A stretch of 17,819 nucleotides of DNA, from the NCBI GenBank assembly GCA_903860995.1, contig CAIOSS010001284.1:1-17819 (forward strand), in the 5' to 3' direction. The notes below the pieces were generated by a model. It was given only the letters and a program-made list of their open reading frames with translations. It had not been told where the DNA came from and did not search any database. Below, one piece after another: positions 7,790 to 15,041 of the stretch. How positions within the stretch are numbered: position 1 is the stretch's first letter; each line of letters opens with the position of its first letter. Both the position numbers and the translations under genes were made by a program. This stretch comes from an uncultured delta proteobacterium. Lineage in GTDB: Bacteria > Myxococcota_A > Polyangia > Polyangiales > Ga0077539.

Positions 7790-8926
7790 ATGAACGACTC
7801 CGAACCGACTTTCAATGACGATGATGGCTCCACGGATCGCTCCCCGAACACCTGGGCGGCCTGCCTGGCGCAGGCCGAGGGGTACACGGCGCCCGCGCCC
7901 GCGCTGCGCCCGGCGCACGCGACGCCTGCCGACGATCATTGCCGGAGCGACCTCGCGACGCTGCTCGCCGAGGGGGGCTCCGCGGCGGCCCGCGATCGGG
8001 CGGTCGCGCACGCGGTGGGTCTGCGCGATCTCGCCCGGGCTCGCTGGAGTTTCGGGGTGCTGCTCGAGACCGGAGCACACGTTGGTGACGCGGCGCACGA
8101 CTGGGCGCGGGCGTGGTTTGAGGTTCACCTGCTGCGCGTCGCACTGCACGACGTGGACGGCGAACTCGACCTGCAGCGCGCCCTCGCCGCGGCCTCGACG
8201 TCGAGGGGCTGCAATGGGTATCAGAGGAAGAACGCAGAGCCGAAGGTTCGCGTCGGGCTCGAAGTGCGCGCGATGCACGACATGCAGTCGGTCTATGCCG
8301 CGGCGTGCAACGCGCTGCTGGCGCGAATCACCGAGGTCGAGCGGGTGGCCCGGGAGATGTGGTCGCACCGCGACGCCCTGACGGCCGGGGACGAGGATGC
8401 GCTCTACGGGACGAGCAACTCGATCGGCGTGGTCGGAGCGATCACGCGAGCGTGGATCCGGCAGCACGGCCGACCGGCGCTTCCCGAGATCGGGGAACTC
8501 GAAGACCCGGAGAACGAGGAGGAGAACCCGTACCTGCGGTCCTACGAGGACGTACCCGTGGAGACGGAGGTCGAACGGGAGGTCGAGGCGCTACTTGGCA
8601 TTGCGGAGGCGCGACTGGTGCTTCGACACGCGCGGAGCATGGGAGGCTTCCTCGAAGTGCTGGCCCGGTGGGCGGCGACGGAGGGGTGTCTCCGAGAGAT
8701 GGAACCGGAGTTCTTCGTGCGCTCCCTGCGGCGCGCATGGGACTTCGTGGACCGTCAGCGATATGCACTGGAGGGACTGGCCGCTGCCGCCGGAGACCAG
8801 GGCGTGGTGCATGGGTCGTTCGGGGGACTGCTCGCATGGGCCGAACGCCAGGGGATGGTGGACAAAGAGCTAAGCGCGGCGCTGGCCCGCGGGGCGATCA
8901 TGCCGCTGAACTACGCGGGCACGTAA
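7790..8926 (+). CDS. Unrecognised acidic helical protein downstream of the AAA+ ATPase
   Basis: 378 residues from ATG 7790, supported by GAAGG at 7777-7781, eight nt upstream. An in-frame TTG at 7775 would overlap that ribosome site, so I reject it as the start. I do not recognise a family. The first ~50 residues are polar, acidic and proline/alanine-rich, probably disordered. The rest looks mainly alpha-helical with heptad-like Leu/Ala/Arg stretches, an acidic insert (ELEDPENEEENPY near residues 237-249) and a conserved-looking C-terminus rich in Gly, Trp and Phe. No metal site, ATP site or membrane segment is visible. It follows the AAA+ gene by 138 bp on the same strand, so it is plausibly an adaptor or substrate-recognition partner (inference). 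Confidence 0.8.
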   Translation: MNDSEPTFNDDDGSTDRSPNTWAACLAQAEGYTAPAPALRPAHATPADDHCRSDLATLLAEGGSAAARDRAVAHAVGLRDLARARWSFGVLLETGAHVGDAAHDWARAWFEVHLLRVALHDVDGELDLQRALAAASTSRGCNGYQRKNAEPKVRVGLEVRAMHDMQSVYAAACNALLARITEVERVAREMWSHRDALTAGDEDALYGTSNSIGVVGAITRAWIRQHGRPALPEIGELEDPENEEENPYLRSYEDVPVETEVEREVEALLGIAEARLVLRHARSMGGFLEVLARWAATEGCLREMEPEFFVRSLRRAWDFVDRQRYALEGLAAAAGDQGVVHGSFGGLLAWAERQGMVDKELSAALARGAIMPLNYAGT

Positions 8927-9247
8927 GCAGAACTCCACACGACAGCGGAGAAAGATCAACCGGTCGGGACGGCGACCTCGTGGGCACTACTGCGCGCAGG
9001 CACTACCGGGATTGGTGCTGCCAAGCCATCATCCCGCTGGTGGGTGCAAAAAAATGCCGGAGCGACCCGGTGCGCGATCCCTTTGGGGGGGGGAGGAGGA
9101 ATCGCGCGAGGCCGCCCCGGCGGCCGATACCAACCACGGTCAGAGGCGCGCGGTCAAGCGTGAAAATGGTAGATCATCTTCGCACTTCACGTCCGCAAAC
9201 AACCCCACCAGCCAACGCTCAAGAAGCTCCGGTTTGGTGACGTCCAA
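8927..9247. other. 321-bp stretch without a supported gene, left flank of the IS
   Basis: No frame here has a credible start, ribosome site or recognisable product. It holds a run of seven A (around 9050), a run of nine G at 9085-9093 followed by AGGAGG, and a strong hairpin (GGCCGCC 9110-9116 with GGCGGCC 9119-9125). The hairpin lies 184 bp past the upstream stop and could help end transcription. The region may be a degraded remnant at the island junction. Confidence 0.5.
9110..9125. repeat. 7-bp perfect inverted repeat (hairpin)
   Basis: GGCCGCC and GGCGGCC are separated by CC, giving a tight hairpin with no following T-tract. It lies just after the G9 tract. It may be a terminator-like structure for the AAA+/helical-protein transcript, or chance in GC-rich DNA. 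Confidence 0.25.
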
Positions 9248-9268
9248 CCATCCCTGTCAACGTCGGTT
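9248..9268 (+). repeat. Left terminal inverted repeat of the IS
   Basis: CCATCCCTGTCAACGT followed by CGGTT. It matches the reverse complement of 10765-10785 at 20 of 21 positions, the mismatch being at 9264. Confidence 0.85.
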
Positions 9269-9290
9269 GGATGAGCGCGTCCACGCCTCG

Positions 9291-10679
9291 TCATGAGTTG
9301 CCTCGGTCGAGTAGCTTCTTGGTCGAGACGTGAGGGGTGTTCTTGAAGCGCGTGCGCTTCGGGACGGGCTTCTTCGGCCCACGCTTCGCCTTCTTTATCG
9401 TTGCTAATGGGATGTGCCGGACGATCTCGACGAGGAGGGCTGCGAGCTCGGCCACGGGCATGCGGCGAAACGGCTCCCAGTCCTTGTCCTCCATCAGCGT
9501 ATCGAGGCCGCCCACGTCGGCGCGGGCCTGATGAACATGGTAGCCCGAGACCTGCTCCTGCACGACCGTCTCGCCGTGCACCGCGCGCAGCGCCCCCTGC
9601 ACCACCGACAGCGTGTTGTACGCCATCACGCCGACGCAGAATCCCAGCAGCGCCGCGCGCGGATAGCCCAGCGTGTCGATCTCCGACTCCAGCCACGACG
9701 CCATGTGACCGAAAGCGGTCTCGATCCGCCAGCGCGCCGCGTACGCCCGCGCGACCGCCGTCGCACTCGCCCGCTCGGCGGGAATGGTCGTGATGAGGTG
9801 CAGCTCCGTATCGCCGTCCCGTGTCGGGGTGTCGAGCACGAGCGTGATCCGGCGTGCCGGGAGCTTCGCCCCGTCGGCGCCCTCGACCACGATCGCCTGT
9901 TCGAAGACCTCGCCCTTCGGAATCCGGCCCTGCGCGATGCGCGCTCCGGCCGGGCTCCACGGCAGGTGGGCGTGCTCTCGAATGACGCTCACGGCGTGAC
10001 GCGCGGCGATGCCGAACAGGATCGGCGTCGTGCAGAAGTTCCGGTCGCCCATCAGGCAGTCGCCGGCCTCGACGTGGGCGAGCAGGTCGGCCGTGAGGCT
10101 GCGCTCCTGGGCGTGGCCGTCCTCGCAGGGGATGGCCGCGGTGACGAGCATGACGTCGGGCTCCAGGATGGACAGACAGAGGCCGGGGAGCGGCCCGGCG
10201 GCGCACCCCCAGAGCACGCTGCTCCGACGCTCGGTGTGGGCCAGGTGTGCGCCGTCGACGATCTTGAGGCGATAGCCTGGAAGGACCGGCGTCCGCTTGC
10301 CGCCCGTCGCCTCGATCAGCGCGCGGGCCTTGCGGGCGGAGTGCGCGACGAGCGTGGCCGCGATGGGCGTCTCGGTGGCGTTGAGCTTGTTGTAGAAGGC
10401 CGTGCGGGTGACCGGGAGCGCCTCGCCGAGGGCGAGGATCCCGGCGTTGACCGAGGGCACCACCCGCGTGACGACCGCCACCATGACGTCGACGACCGAC
10501 GAGAAGTGCAGGGTCTTGTCGTATTGCGCCTGCCGCGTCACCTCGAAGATGGCGTCGATCTCGGGGGCTGCGAAGGTGTGCTCCAGGCTCAAGCGGACCG
10601 CGAAGGCGATCGGCGCACGCGCCTCGTAGCGGTCGAGAACCTGCTGGACGAACGGGGTGAGCGTGGGGATCGAGCGCAT
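9291..10679 (-). CDS. IS4-type DDE transposase
   Basis: 462 residues with the RNase H-like DDE core of Transposase_11. The first Asp is in KIVDG (near residue 165), the second in LMGDRNFCT (near 220), and the Glu in YAARWRIE, which fits the Y-2-R-3-E signature of the IS4 family. The lysine usually found seven residues after that Glu is not at its expected place. The N-terminal ~120 residues are helical, as in IS4 DNA-binding regions. The C-terminus is lysine/arginine-rich (KKAKRGPKKPVPKRTRFK), typical of these enzymes. The frame is intact with no frameshift, so the element may be active. It is transcribed leftward, opposite to the flanking + strand genes. Confidence 0.92.
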   Translation of the reverse strand: MRSIPTLTPFVQQVLDRYEARAPIAFAVRLSLEHTFAAPEIDAIFEVTRQAQYDKTLHFSSVVDVMVAVVTRVVPSVNAGILALGEALPVTRTAFYNKLNATETPIAATLVAHSARKARALIEATGGKRTPVLPGYRLKIVDGAHLAHTERRSSVLWGCAAGPLPGLCLSILEPDVMLVTAAIPCEDGHAQERSLTADLLAHVEAGDCLMGDRNFCTTPILFGIAARHAVSVIREHAHLPWSPAGARIAQGRIPKGEVFEQAIVVEGADGAKLPARRITLVLDTPTRDGDTELHLITTIPAERASATAVARAYAARWRIETAFGHMASWLESEIDTLGYPRAALLGFCVGVMAYNTLSVVQGALRAVHGETVVQEQVSGYHVHQARADVGGLDTLMEDKDWEPFRRMPVAELAALLVEIVRHIPLATIKKAKRGPKKPVPKRTRFKNTPHVSTKKLLDRGNS

Positions 10680-10764
10680 CGTGCACCCGACCGTAGATCA
10701 AGAAGAGATCTCGCGGATCCCCTCGGGACCGAGGCAAGGGAAGGCAGGTCGCGGCGGCACTTCA

Positions 10765-10785
10765 AACCCACGTTGACAGGGATGG
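10765..10785 (-). repeat. Right terminal inverted repeat of the IS
   Basis: Reverse complement of the left end (20 of 21 matches), placed 86 bp upstream of the transposase start. Immediately outside it is a small palindrome, CTCAAG-A-CTTGAG (10787-10799). The heptamer GCTCAAG also occurs outside the left end near 9217, which may reflect target-site preference. Confidence 0.85.
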
Positions 10786-10863
10786 TCTCAAGACTTGAGC
10801 TTGTTGGACGCACTAGTTGGTCTCTGATTACGGGCGACGGAGCTTCCGTTGGTGAACGCGATG

Positions 10864-10892
10864 TTGACATCAGGCGAGCCTTGGACTCTCCT
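10864..10892 (+). promoter_or_regulatory. Weak candidate promoter upstream of the 282-aa gene
   Basis: A consensus -35 hexamer TTGACA at 10864-10869 is followed after 17 bases by TCTCCT, which matches the -10 consensus at only three of six positions. It sits 69 bp before ATG 10961. The perfect -35 is notable in DNA this GC-rich, but the -10 is poor. Confidence 0.25.
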
Positions 10893-10960
10893 GTCGCCCT
10901 GTCGACGTTCGAGCTCAAGCGCATATGCCAAAGTAGTCGACGCGTGCGGGGAGGTAAGTC

Positions 10961-11809
10961 ATGGGCCTGTTCATTCACTCGACCTCATTGACGGCAAGCA
11001 AGGAATTCAGAGTGGCCGAGGCGCTGGGCGTTCCGGACCGAGTCGCTGATATCCGACTCGAAATCGTCGAGAGGTACGTCGCACGGAGTCCCGTCGCCTT
11101 CCGATCGGCGTCCTGGTACCGGTGGTCAATCCCCACGGGCGCACCTCCGATTCGCGTAACTTCCGGCTTCGGCGAGGGAGATGGCGACGACCAGCCATAC
11201 GACGCCACCGGAGGGGTCCTCGCGCTGCCTTCGGGCAGCGTGACACTGTATGTCCACGCTGCGCGCGATGCGGGGCGCGGAGAGTTTCTGCGCGGTCGAC
11301 GGTTGATCCTCGATGCCGCTCGCTCTGAGATGTTCGCGCCAAGGGAGGCGCCCGGGTCGCCGCTACCCGCGGCAAACCTCTCCCTTGCACGGGCTATGGA
11401 GCAGGCGATGGGCGGGTACGGTGCTGCCGGAGCAGATTACGAAGAGGTCTTTCTCGAGTTCGGCACAGGTGTCGGCTCCGCCCGTCACGTCGACGAAGGC
11501 ATTCGACTCGAACTGACCCTCGAAGCCCGCGTTAGTGCGGTGGGTCTGCAGGCGAGTGAACGTGCCGAGACCGTCAGGATTCATGCGATCAAGGAGCTTC
11601 ATCAGTTCGTTGCTCCGTGTTTCGAGCCATACGGCTTCGAGTACCAGGAGCGCGGCGGAGTCGAGGTGGATCTAGAAAACAAAGTAATCGCCGCCCATGG
11701 AACGTGGGCTTACATCGTACCGACACTCGAGCGAGCGATCGAAGTCATGGCAGATGTCTCGCCGATCGACCTTTGTGCCGACATCTCGTTCACTTTTCCT
11801 CCCACGTAG
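10961..11809 (+). CDS. Unrecognised 282-aa protein, probable island cargo
   Basis: The start ATG 10961 has a strong ribosome site, GGGGAGG at 10948-10954, six nt upstream. I do not recognise a family. The protein is soluble-looking, with mixed alpha/beta character and a glycine/aspartate-rich loop (GFGEGDGDDQPYD near residues 69-81). Its second half looks like beta strands and helices: LRLELTLEARV, then a helix KELHQFVAPCF, ending in CADISFTFPPT. There is no signal peptide or membrane segment. Codon use is less GC-extreme than in neighbouring genes (for example GAAAACAAAGTAATC), suggesting separate acquisition. It sits alone between the IS and a - strand small gene. Confidence 0.75.
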   Translation: MGLFIHSTSLTASKEFRVAEALGVPDRVADIRLEIVERYVARSPVAFRSASWYRWSIPTGAPPIRVTSGFGEGDGDDQPYDATGGVLALPSGSVTLYVHAARDAGRGEFLRGRRLILDAARSEMFAPREAPGSPLPAANLSLARAMEQAMGGYGAAGADYEEVFLEFGTGVGSARHVDEGIRLELTLEARVSAVGLQASERAETVRIHAIKELHQFVAPCFEPYGFEYQERGGVEVDLENKVIAAHGTWAYIVPTLERAIEVMADVSPIDLCADISFTFPPT

Positions 11810-12033
11810 GCGCGACAACTGAGCGTCTCGCTGTCTGCATTGGTAGTGCTCGACCTGCGCTGAACACGAGTCAGCGCCCTGCCGGTAGCGTTAGCGGAGC
11901 GCCCTGAACCGAACGTTCAGATCCGGCTCGTTTCGACATCCAGGCCATCGAGGCCCTGAGGCATCCCCTCGGATTTCGCCCCATTTCACTGTGTATCAGG
12001 ACTGGCTGGTGGCGGCGCCCTTCACGTCCTCTG

Positions 12034-12052
12034 CGGGCCTCTCGGCGGCCCG
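12034..12052. terminator. Possible terminator hairpin downstream of the small - strand gene
   Basis: CGGGCC (12034-12039) and GGCCCG (12047-12052) form a 6-bp stem with a 7-nt loop, 26 bp beyond the stop of the 106-aa - strand gene. No T-run follows on either strand, so the role is tentative. The rest of the 11810-12077 gap shows no gene I can support. Confidence 0.25.
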
Positions 12053-12077
12053 ACCCGACGCACGACGGTTCGAGAGG

Positions 12078-12398
12078 TCAGGACTTCGCGGCATCCGACG
12101 CGGCCTTGCCGTAGAGTCGAATCCGCATCGCCGAATGGCCGTTGTCGTCGGTTCCATGAGGGTAGGTCAGCACCGCGCGGTCCGTGGGCAGCAGTGCCTC
12201 GGTCAAGGCCGCATCGATCTTTTGCACCGTGACGCCTGCGGGAATCAGATAGATAAAATCGCCGACGCGTGTCGCCTCCCATGCGTTCATCGAGCCACCG
12301 AAGCTCTGCTTGCGTCTTGCCACGTCGCCCAGGGCGGACCACTGGATGCTCAGGACGCTGCCCGTCGAACTTGCGTACTCGTAGAAGAGATTGGCCAT
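12078..12398 (-). CDS. Unrecognised small protein (106 aa)
   Basis: ATG 12398 is preceded by AGAGGT about 12 nt upstream, a distant ribosome site. The peptide has a sensible protein composition with mixed hydrophobic and polar segments (MANLFYEYA, then VGDFIYLIPAGVTVQKIDAALTEALLP, written here with its key residues Y-L-I-P and K-I-D). The alternation of strand-like and helix-like segments suggests a small alpha/beta fold, but I cannot name a family. Codon composition is less GC-rich than in the flanking modules. It is divergent from the LRR gene at 12517 across 118 bp that contain an inverted repeat. It could be a small regulator, immunity protein or antitoxin-like product; none of these is demonstrated. 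Confidence 0.55.
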   Translation of the reverse strand: MANLFYEYASSTGSVLSIQWSALGDVARRKQSFGGSMNAWEATRVGDFIYLIPAGVTVQKIDAALTEALLPTDRAVLTYPHGTDDNGHSAMRIRLYGKAASDAAKS

Positions 12399-12450
12399 GC
12401 CGTAAGAAGTACCTCTACAGACGGTCCCAAATCAACCGATTCCGAACCCA

Positions 12451-12466
12451 ATCGAAGTCATTCGAT
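12451..12466. promoter_or_regulatory. 6+6 bp inverted repeat in the divergent promoter gap
   Basis: ATCGAA (12451-12456) and TTCGAT (12461-12466) are exact reverse complements with a 4-nt centre. They lie between the divergent starts at 12398 and 12517, where both promoters must be. It is a reasonable operator candidate, but no cognate regulator is identified. Confidence 0.35.
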
Positions 12467-12504
12467 CGAGAGTCAGCGACGTCAGGCCGCGCGCCGGACC
12501 GCAG

Positions 12505-12510
12505 AAGGAG
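12505..12510 (+). promoter_or_regulatory. Ribosome-binding site that decides a TTG start
   Basis: AAGGAG lies six nt before TTG 12517. No ATG or GTG is similarly placed, and the resulting N-terminus lines up in length with the paralogue at 3430, so TTG is the likely start. Confidence 0.65.
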
Positions 12511-12516
12511 AGCCCG

Positions 12517-13323
12517 TTGAAGAAGACTTCTCCCCCCAACACATCACTTCCTACCGACGAAGCCAGCCCGCCCTTCGACGCCCGCCGCTGGCTCGAGCTT
12601 CTGGACAACACGCCCGCGGCGGTCGCCCATGGCCTCGAGATCCTGTGGCTCTACGGCATCGATGACGCTGCCGAAGCACTTCTCCCTGGCCTCACCCTCG
12701 ATGAGCGCAGCCCCTTTCCGACGCGCCGGTCGTGGACGCAGATCCCCTGGGTGCTGCACGGAAATCCAGACGGCGCCCGGGCCACCGTCAGAGAGCAACG
12801 TTTCCATCCCCAGCTGGCGCTCGCGCTCGGTCTCGCGGCGCAGTCCGACACCCCCGCGGCGCTGCACCTCCGCCGACTGCCGAACCTCTCCATTCCGACG
12901 GGGGCTCCCTGGTGGCTCGCCCATTCGCTCGAGGCCTTCGATCACCTCCTCGGGCTCGAATGCAATGCGCCCTGGCATCCGCAAGCGGTGCTTCCGAAGC
13001 GGCTGCTCTGCCTGCCCCACGCCCACACCGTCGCGCTCCCGAACGCCCGGCTCGGCGACGCCCGACTGGACTCCTGCAGCTGGAACCTCCCGACGGTCAC
13101 GCGACTCGACCTCGCGCACAACGAACTCTCGCGCCTTCCCTCGGCGGTGCCCTCACTCGCCACCTTGCAGAACCTCTCACTCGTCGGCAATCCGATCCGC
13201 GATCTGCCGGACACCCTCGCCGACCTATCGAGGCTCCGCGTGCTCGACCTGCGCGGCACGGAGATCCGTACGCTCCCACCGCGCCTCGCCGCGCGAACGG
13301 ACTTGCGGGTCTACCGGTCGTAG
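12517..13323 (+). CDS. Short LRR protein with conserved unrecognised N-terminal domain (copy 2)
   Basis: 268 residues from a TTG start supported by AAGGAG. It is a paralogue of the protein at 3430-4224: shared landmarks run in the same order along the N-terminal domain (DARRWLELL, LALALGLAA, the WW pair, SLEAF, PWHPQAVLP, RLLCLP, GDARL, SWNLP). From WNLP to the end about half of the residues are identical by eye (about 41 of 79), including LVGNP, DLR and RLAAR. The N-terminal ~180 residues are a domain I cannot name; the last ~85 are three to four LRRs. The two copies sit at the ends of the island next to different partners: a MoxR/DUF2201 pair there, a NERD-helicase here, 112 bp downstream. 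It is likely a reusable recognition subunit (inference). Confidence 0.88.
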   Translation: MKKTSPPNTSLPTDEASPPFDARRWLELLDNTPAAVAHGLEILWLYGIDDAAEALLPGLTLDERSPFPTRRSWTQIPWVLHGNPDGARATVREQRFHPQLALALGLAAQSDTPAALHLRRLPNLSIPTGAPWWLAHSLEAFDHLLGLECNAPWHPQAVLPKRLLCLPHAHTVALPNARLGDARLDSCSWNLPTVTRLDLAHNELSRLPSAVPSLATLQNLSLVGNPIRDLPDTLADLSRLRVLDLRGTEIRTLPPRLAARTDLRVYRS

Positions 13324-13435
13324 CGTCCCCGCCGCCGCCAGTGGTATCGAGGACACCGCAGGAGCCACAGCCATCGGCCCCACCCGCTCTCAATCTCCGG
13401 CCCTTCACCCGTTCACCCCGAGAGAACCACCGCCC

Positions 13436-15034
13436 ATGCCCGGTCGCATGCATCCGAGTCAGCTTCCGCGATACACCCAGAGCCCCGTCGAGCCGCGCGT
13501 GTTCGATACCGTCCGCGATGCCCTCCCGGATGGGTGGTCGGCCTGGCACTCGCACCGCTTCGTGTACGGTCACGATCGGCTGCATCGGGAGATCGACTTC
13601 CTCATCCTCGTCCCGGGACGCGGGCTCTTTCTCATCGAGGTGAAGGGCGGCTCGGACTGGCACCGCGCCGATGGCCACTGGTATCGCGGCCGCACGCGCG
13701 TCCTCGACCAGAACCCGCTGGATCAGGTGCTCGGTGCGAACTCGTCCTTTCGCAGGATGCTCGAGGATGAACTCGGCCGCGCGAACGTGCCCCCGACCTT
13801 CATCATGCTCTGTTTTCCGGACATGTTTTCCGCCACGAGACCCGGTGGCAGCGACCTCGAAGGGAGGGTGCTCCTCGGGGGCGACCTCCCGCACCTCGAC
13901 CGCGTGCTCCGCGGAATCGCGGAAAAGGCCTTCAATCCCAACGAGGAGCGCACGTTCCCGTGGGACCGCATCGAGAAGGCCGTCCACCGCACGTGGGGCG
14001 AGAGCTGGGTGCCACGGCTGCAGCTCGAACAACTCCAGGCCAGCCGCGCGAAGGAGCTTGTCCTCCTCGACGCCCAGCAACGCCTCCTCGCCCGCGATAC
14101 CAACGTCCGCGGCCGCCTGCTCGTGCTCGGCGGCCCCGGTTCTGGCAAGTCGCTCGTCGCCCGCGAAGCCGCCGCGCGCTTCGTGGCCGAAGGGCGCAAT
14201 ACGCTGTTTCTCTGCTACACCCGCGCGCTCGCAATCGGGATGCGCCGCGAGGGAGTGCGCGACGCCCATCCCGTGCGCGACTACGCGATGAAGGTGTTGA
14301 AGGACAACGAGATCGCGCTCCCACATGGCCCTTCCACCCAGTGGACGAGCGCTGACTGGGACGCCATGATGGACGCCGCCGCCGAGCTCATCACCGCCGC
14401 CGACGTGCGGCGCCCGGACGTTCTCGTGCTCGACGAGGCGCAGGACTTCGGCCCCAAGGAGTGGTCCGTCATCGATGCCCTCGCGCCCGACGGGACCCCG
14501 GTGCTTGCCTTCGGCGATCCCGACCAACGCATCCTCGATCACGCCGTCGAGATCAGCGATCGTTTTCACGTCGAACTGCGGCTCCGCACGGCCTACCGGA
14601 CCCCGGAGCCCCTCGCCGAACTCGCGCGCAGCGTGCGCCTCGGCGGCGCCCTCGATGCACCGGAGTCCGCTAACTTCCACCGCGAACCGCTCGCCGCCGA
14701 AGAGGGGGTGTTGAACGGCGCCCGACGGGCCGTCGCGTGGCTCCTCGCCCGCCACGTCGCGCCCGCGGACATCGCGGTGCTCTCGTTGAGCAGCCAGAAG
14801 GCCATGACGCGACTTCCCCCTGGCGGAACCCTCGAGGGACACCGCCCGGCGCAGGCCGACGACACGGACGCGTCGGAGCGACTCTTGATGGACAACTCCG
14901 TGCGCTTCAAGGGACTGGAGCGCCCGTGGGTGGTCTTGATCGACACCGATCACCTGTCGACGGAGGCCGAGCGGACGCGCGCGTACATCGGTATCACGCG
15001 CGCCACGATGGGCCTCGTCGCGGTGACGAGATAG
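13436..15034 (+). CDS. NERD nuclease-domain / SF1 (UvrD-like) helicase fusion
   Basis: 532 residues from ATG 13436. An in-frame opening continues upstream through the LRR gene but has no support. N-terminal NERD domain (~30-150): EIDFLIL near 52-58 and IEVKGG near 67-72 supply the D...E-x-K pattern of PD-(D/E)xK nucleases. Helicase: Walker A GGPGSGKS near 232-239, Walker B VLDEAQD near 331-337, GDPDQR near 360, VRFKGLE near 488 and YIGITRA near 517, matching SF1 motifs I, II, III, V and VI. At 532 residues the helicase is compact, without large 1B/2B insertions. NERD-helicase proteins handle DNA ends and are frequent in defence islands. The ribosome site (GAGAG, ~13 nt upstream) is weak; ATG 13448 is an alternative start. 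The gene ends 7 bp from the convergent helicase. Confidence 0.9.
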   Translation: MPGRMHPSQLPRYTQSPVEPRVFDTVRDALPDGWSAWHSHRFVYGHDRLHREIDFLILVPGRGLFLIEVKGGSDWHRADGHWYRGRTRVLDQNPLDQVLGANSSFRRMLEDELGRANVPPTFIMLCFPDMFSATRPGGSDLEGRVLLGGDLPHLDRVLRGIAEKAFNPNEERTFPWDRIEKAVHRTWGESWVPRLQLEQLQASRAKELVLLDAQQRLLARDTNVRGRLLVLGGPGSGKSLVAREAAARFVAEGRNTLFLCYTRALAIGMRREGVRDAHPVRDYAMKVLKDNEIALPHGPSTQWTSADWDAMMDAAAELITAADVRRPDVLVLDEAQDFGPKEWSVIDALAPDGTPVLAFGDPDQRILDHAVEISDRFHVELRLRTAYRTPEPLAELARSVRLGGALDAPESANFHREPLAAEEGVLNGARRAVAWLLARHVAPADIAVLSLSSQKAMTRLPPGGTLEGHRPAQADDTDASERLLMDNSVRFKGLERPWVVLIDTDHLSTEAERTRAYIGITRATMGLVAVTR

Positions 15035-15041
15035 CCCTCGC

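Larger units (their letters stand above)
9248..10785 (-). mobile_element. Complete IS4-family-like insertion sequence, about 1.54 kb
   Basis: The ends are a near-perfect inverted repeat: CCATCCCTGTCAACGT at 9248-9263 and its reverse complement at 10770-10785, extending inward to 20 of 21 matching positions. One transposase gene fills the interior, with its stop 43 bp from the left end and its start 106 bp from the right end, the usual layout for IS4-type elements. No clear target-site duplication is visible: the flanks end GACGTCCAA on the left and begin TCTCAAGACT on the right. The exact tip could shift by one base (A/T pair outside). Confidence 0.85.

Noticed and set aside
5411..8467. 1018-codon - strand open frame over the tandem AAA+ gene
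   Set aside because: It is antisense to a gene with two complete sets of AAA motifs. Its product shows no domain and only Arg/Glu/His-rich filler.
9012..9296. 94-codon + strand frame in the left IS flank
   Set aside because: Runs through the G9 tract and the IS terminus, and has a composition unlike a protein.
9187..10737. Alternative - strand frame overlapping the transposase
   Set aside because: Out of frame with the DDE motifs and Arg-rich; a shadow of the real transposase frame.
9414..10991. 525-codon + strand frame opposite the transposase
   Set aside because: Antisense shadow, Arg/Asp/Glu-rich, running out of the IS into flanking DNA.
11991..12665. 224-codon + strand frame over the 106-aa gene and the second LRR gene start
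   Set aside because: Overlaps two better candidates, lacks a ribosome site, and its C-terminal part is a shadow of the LRR gene.
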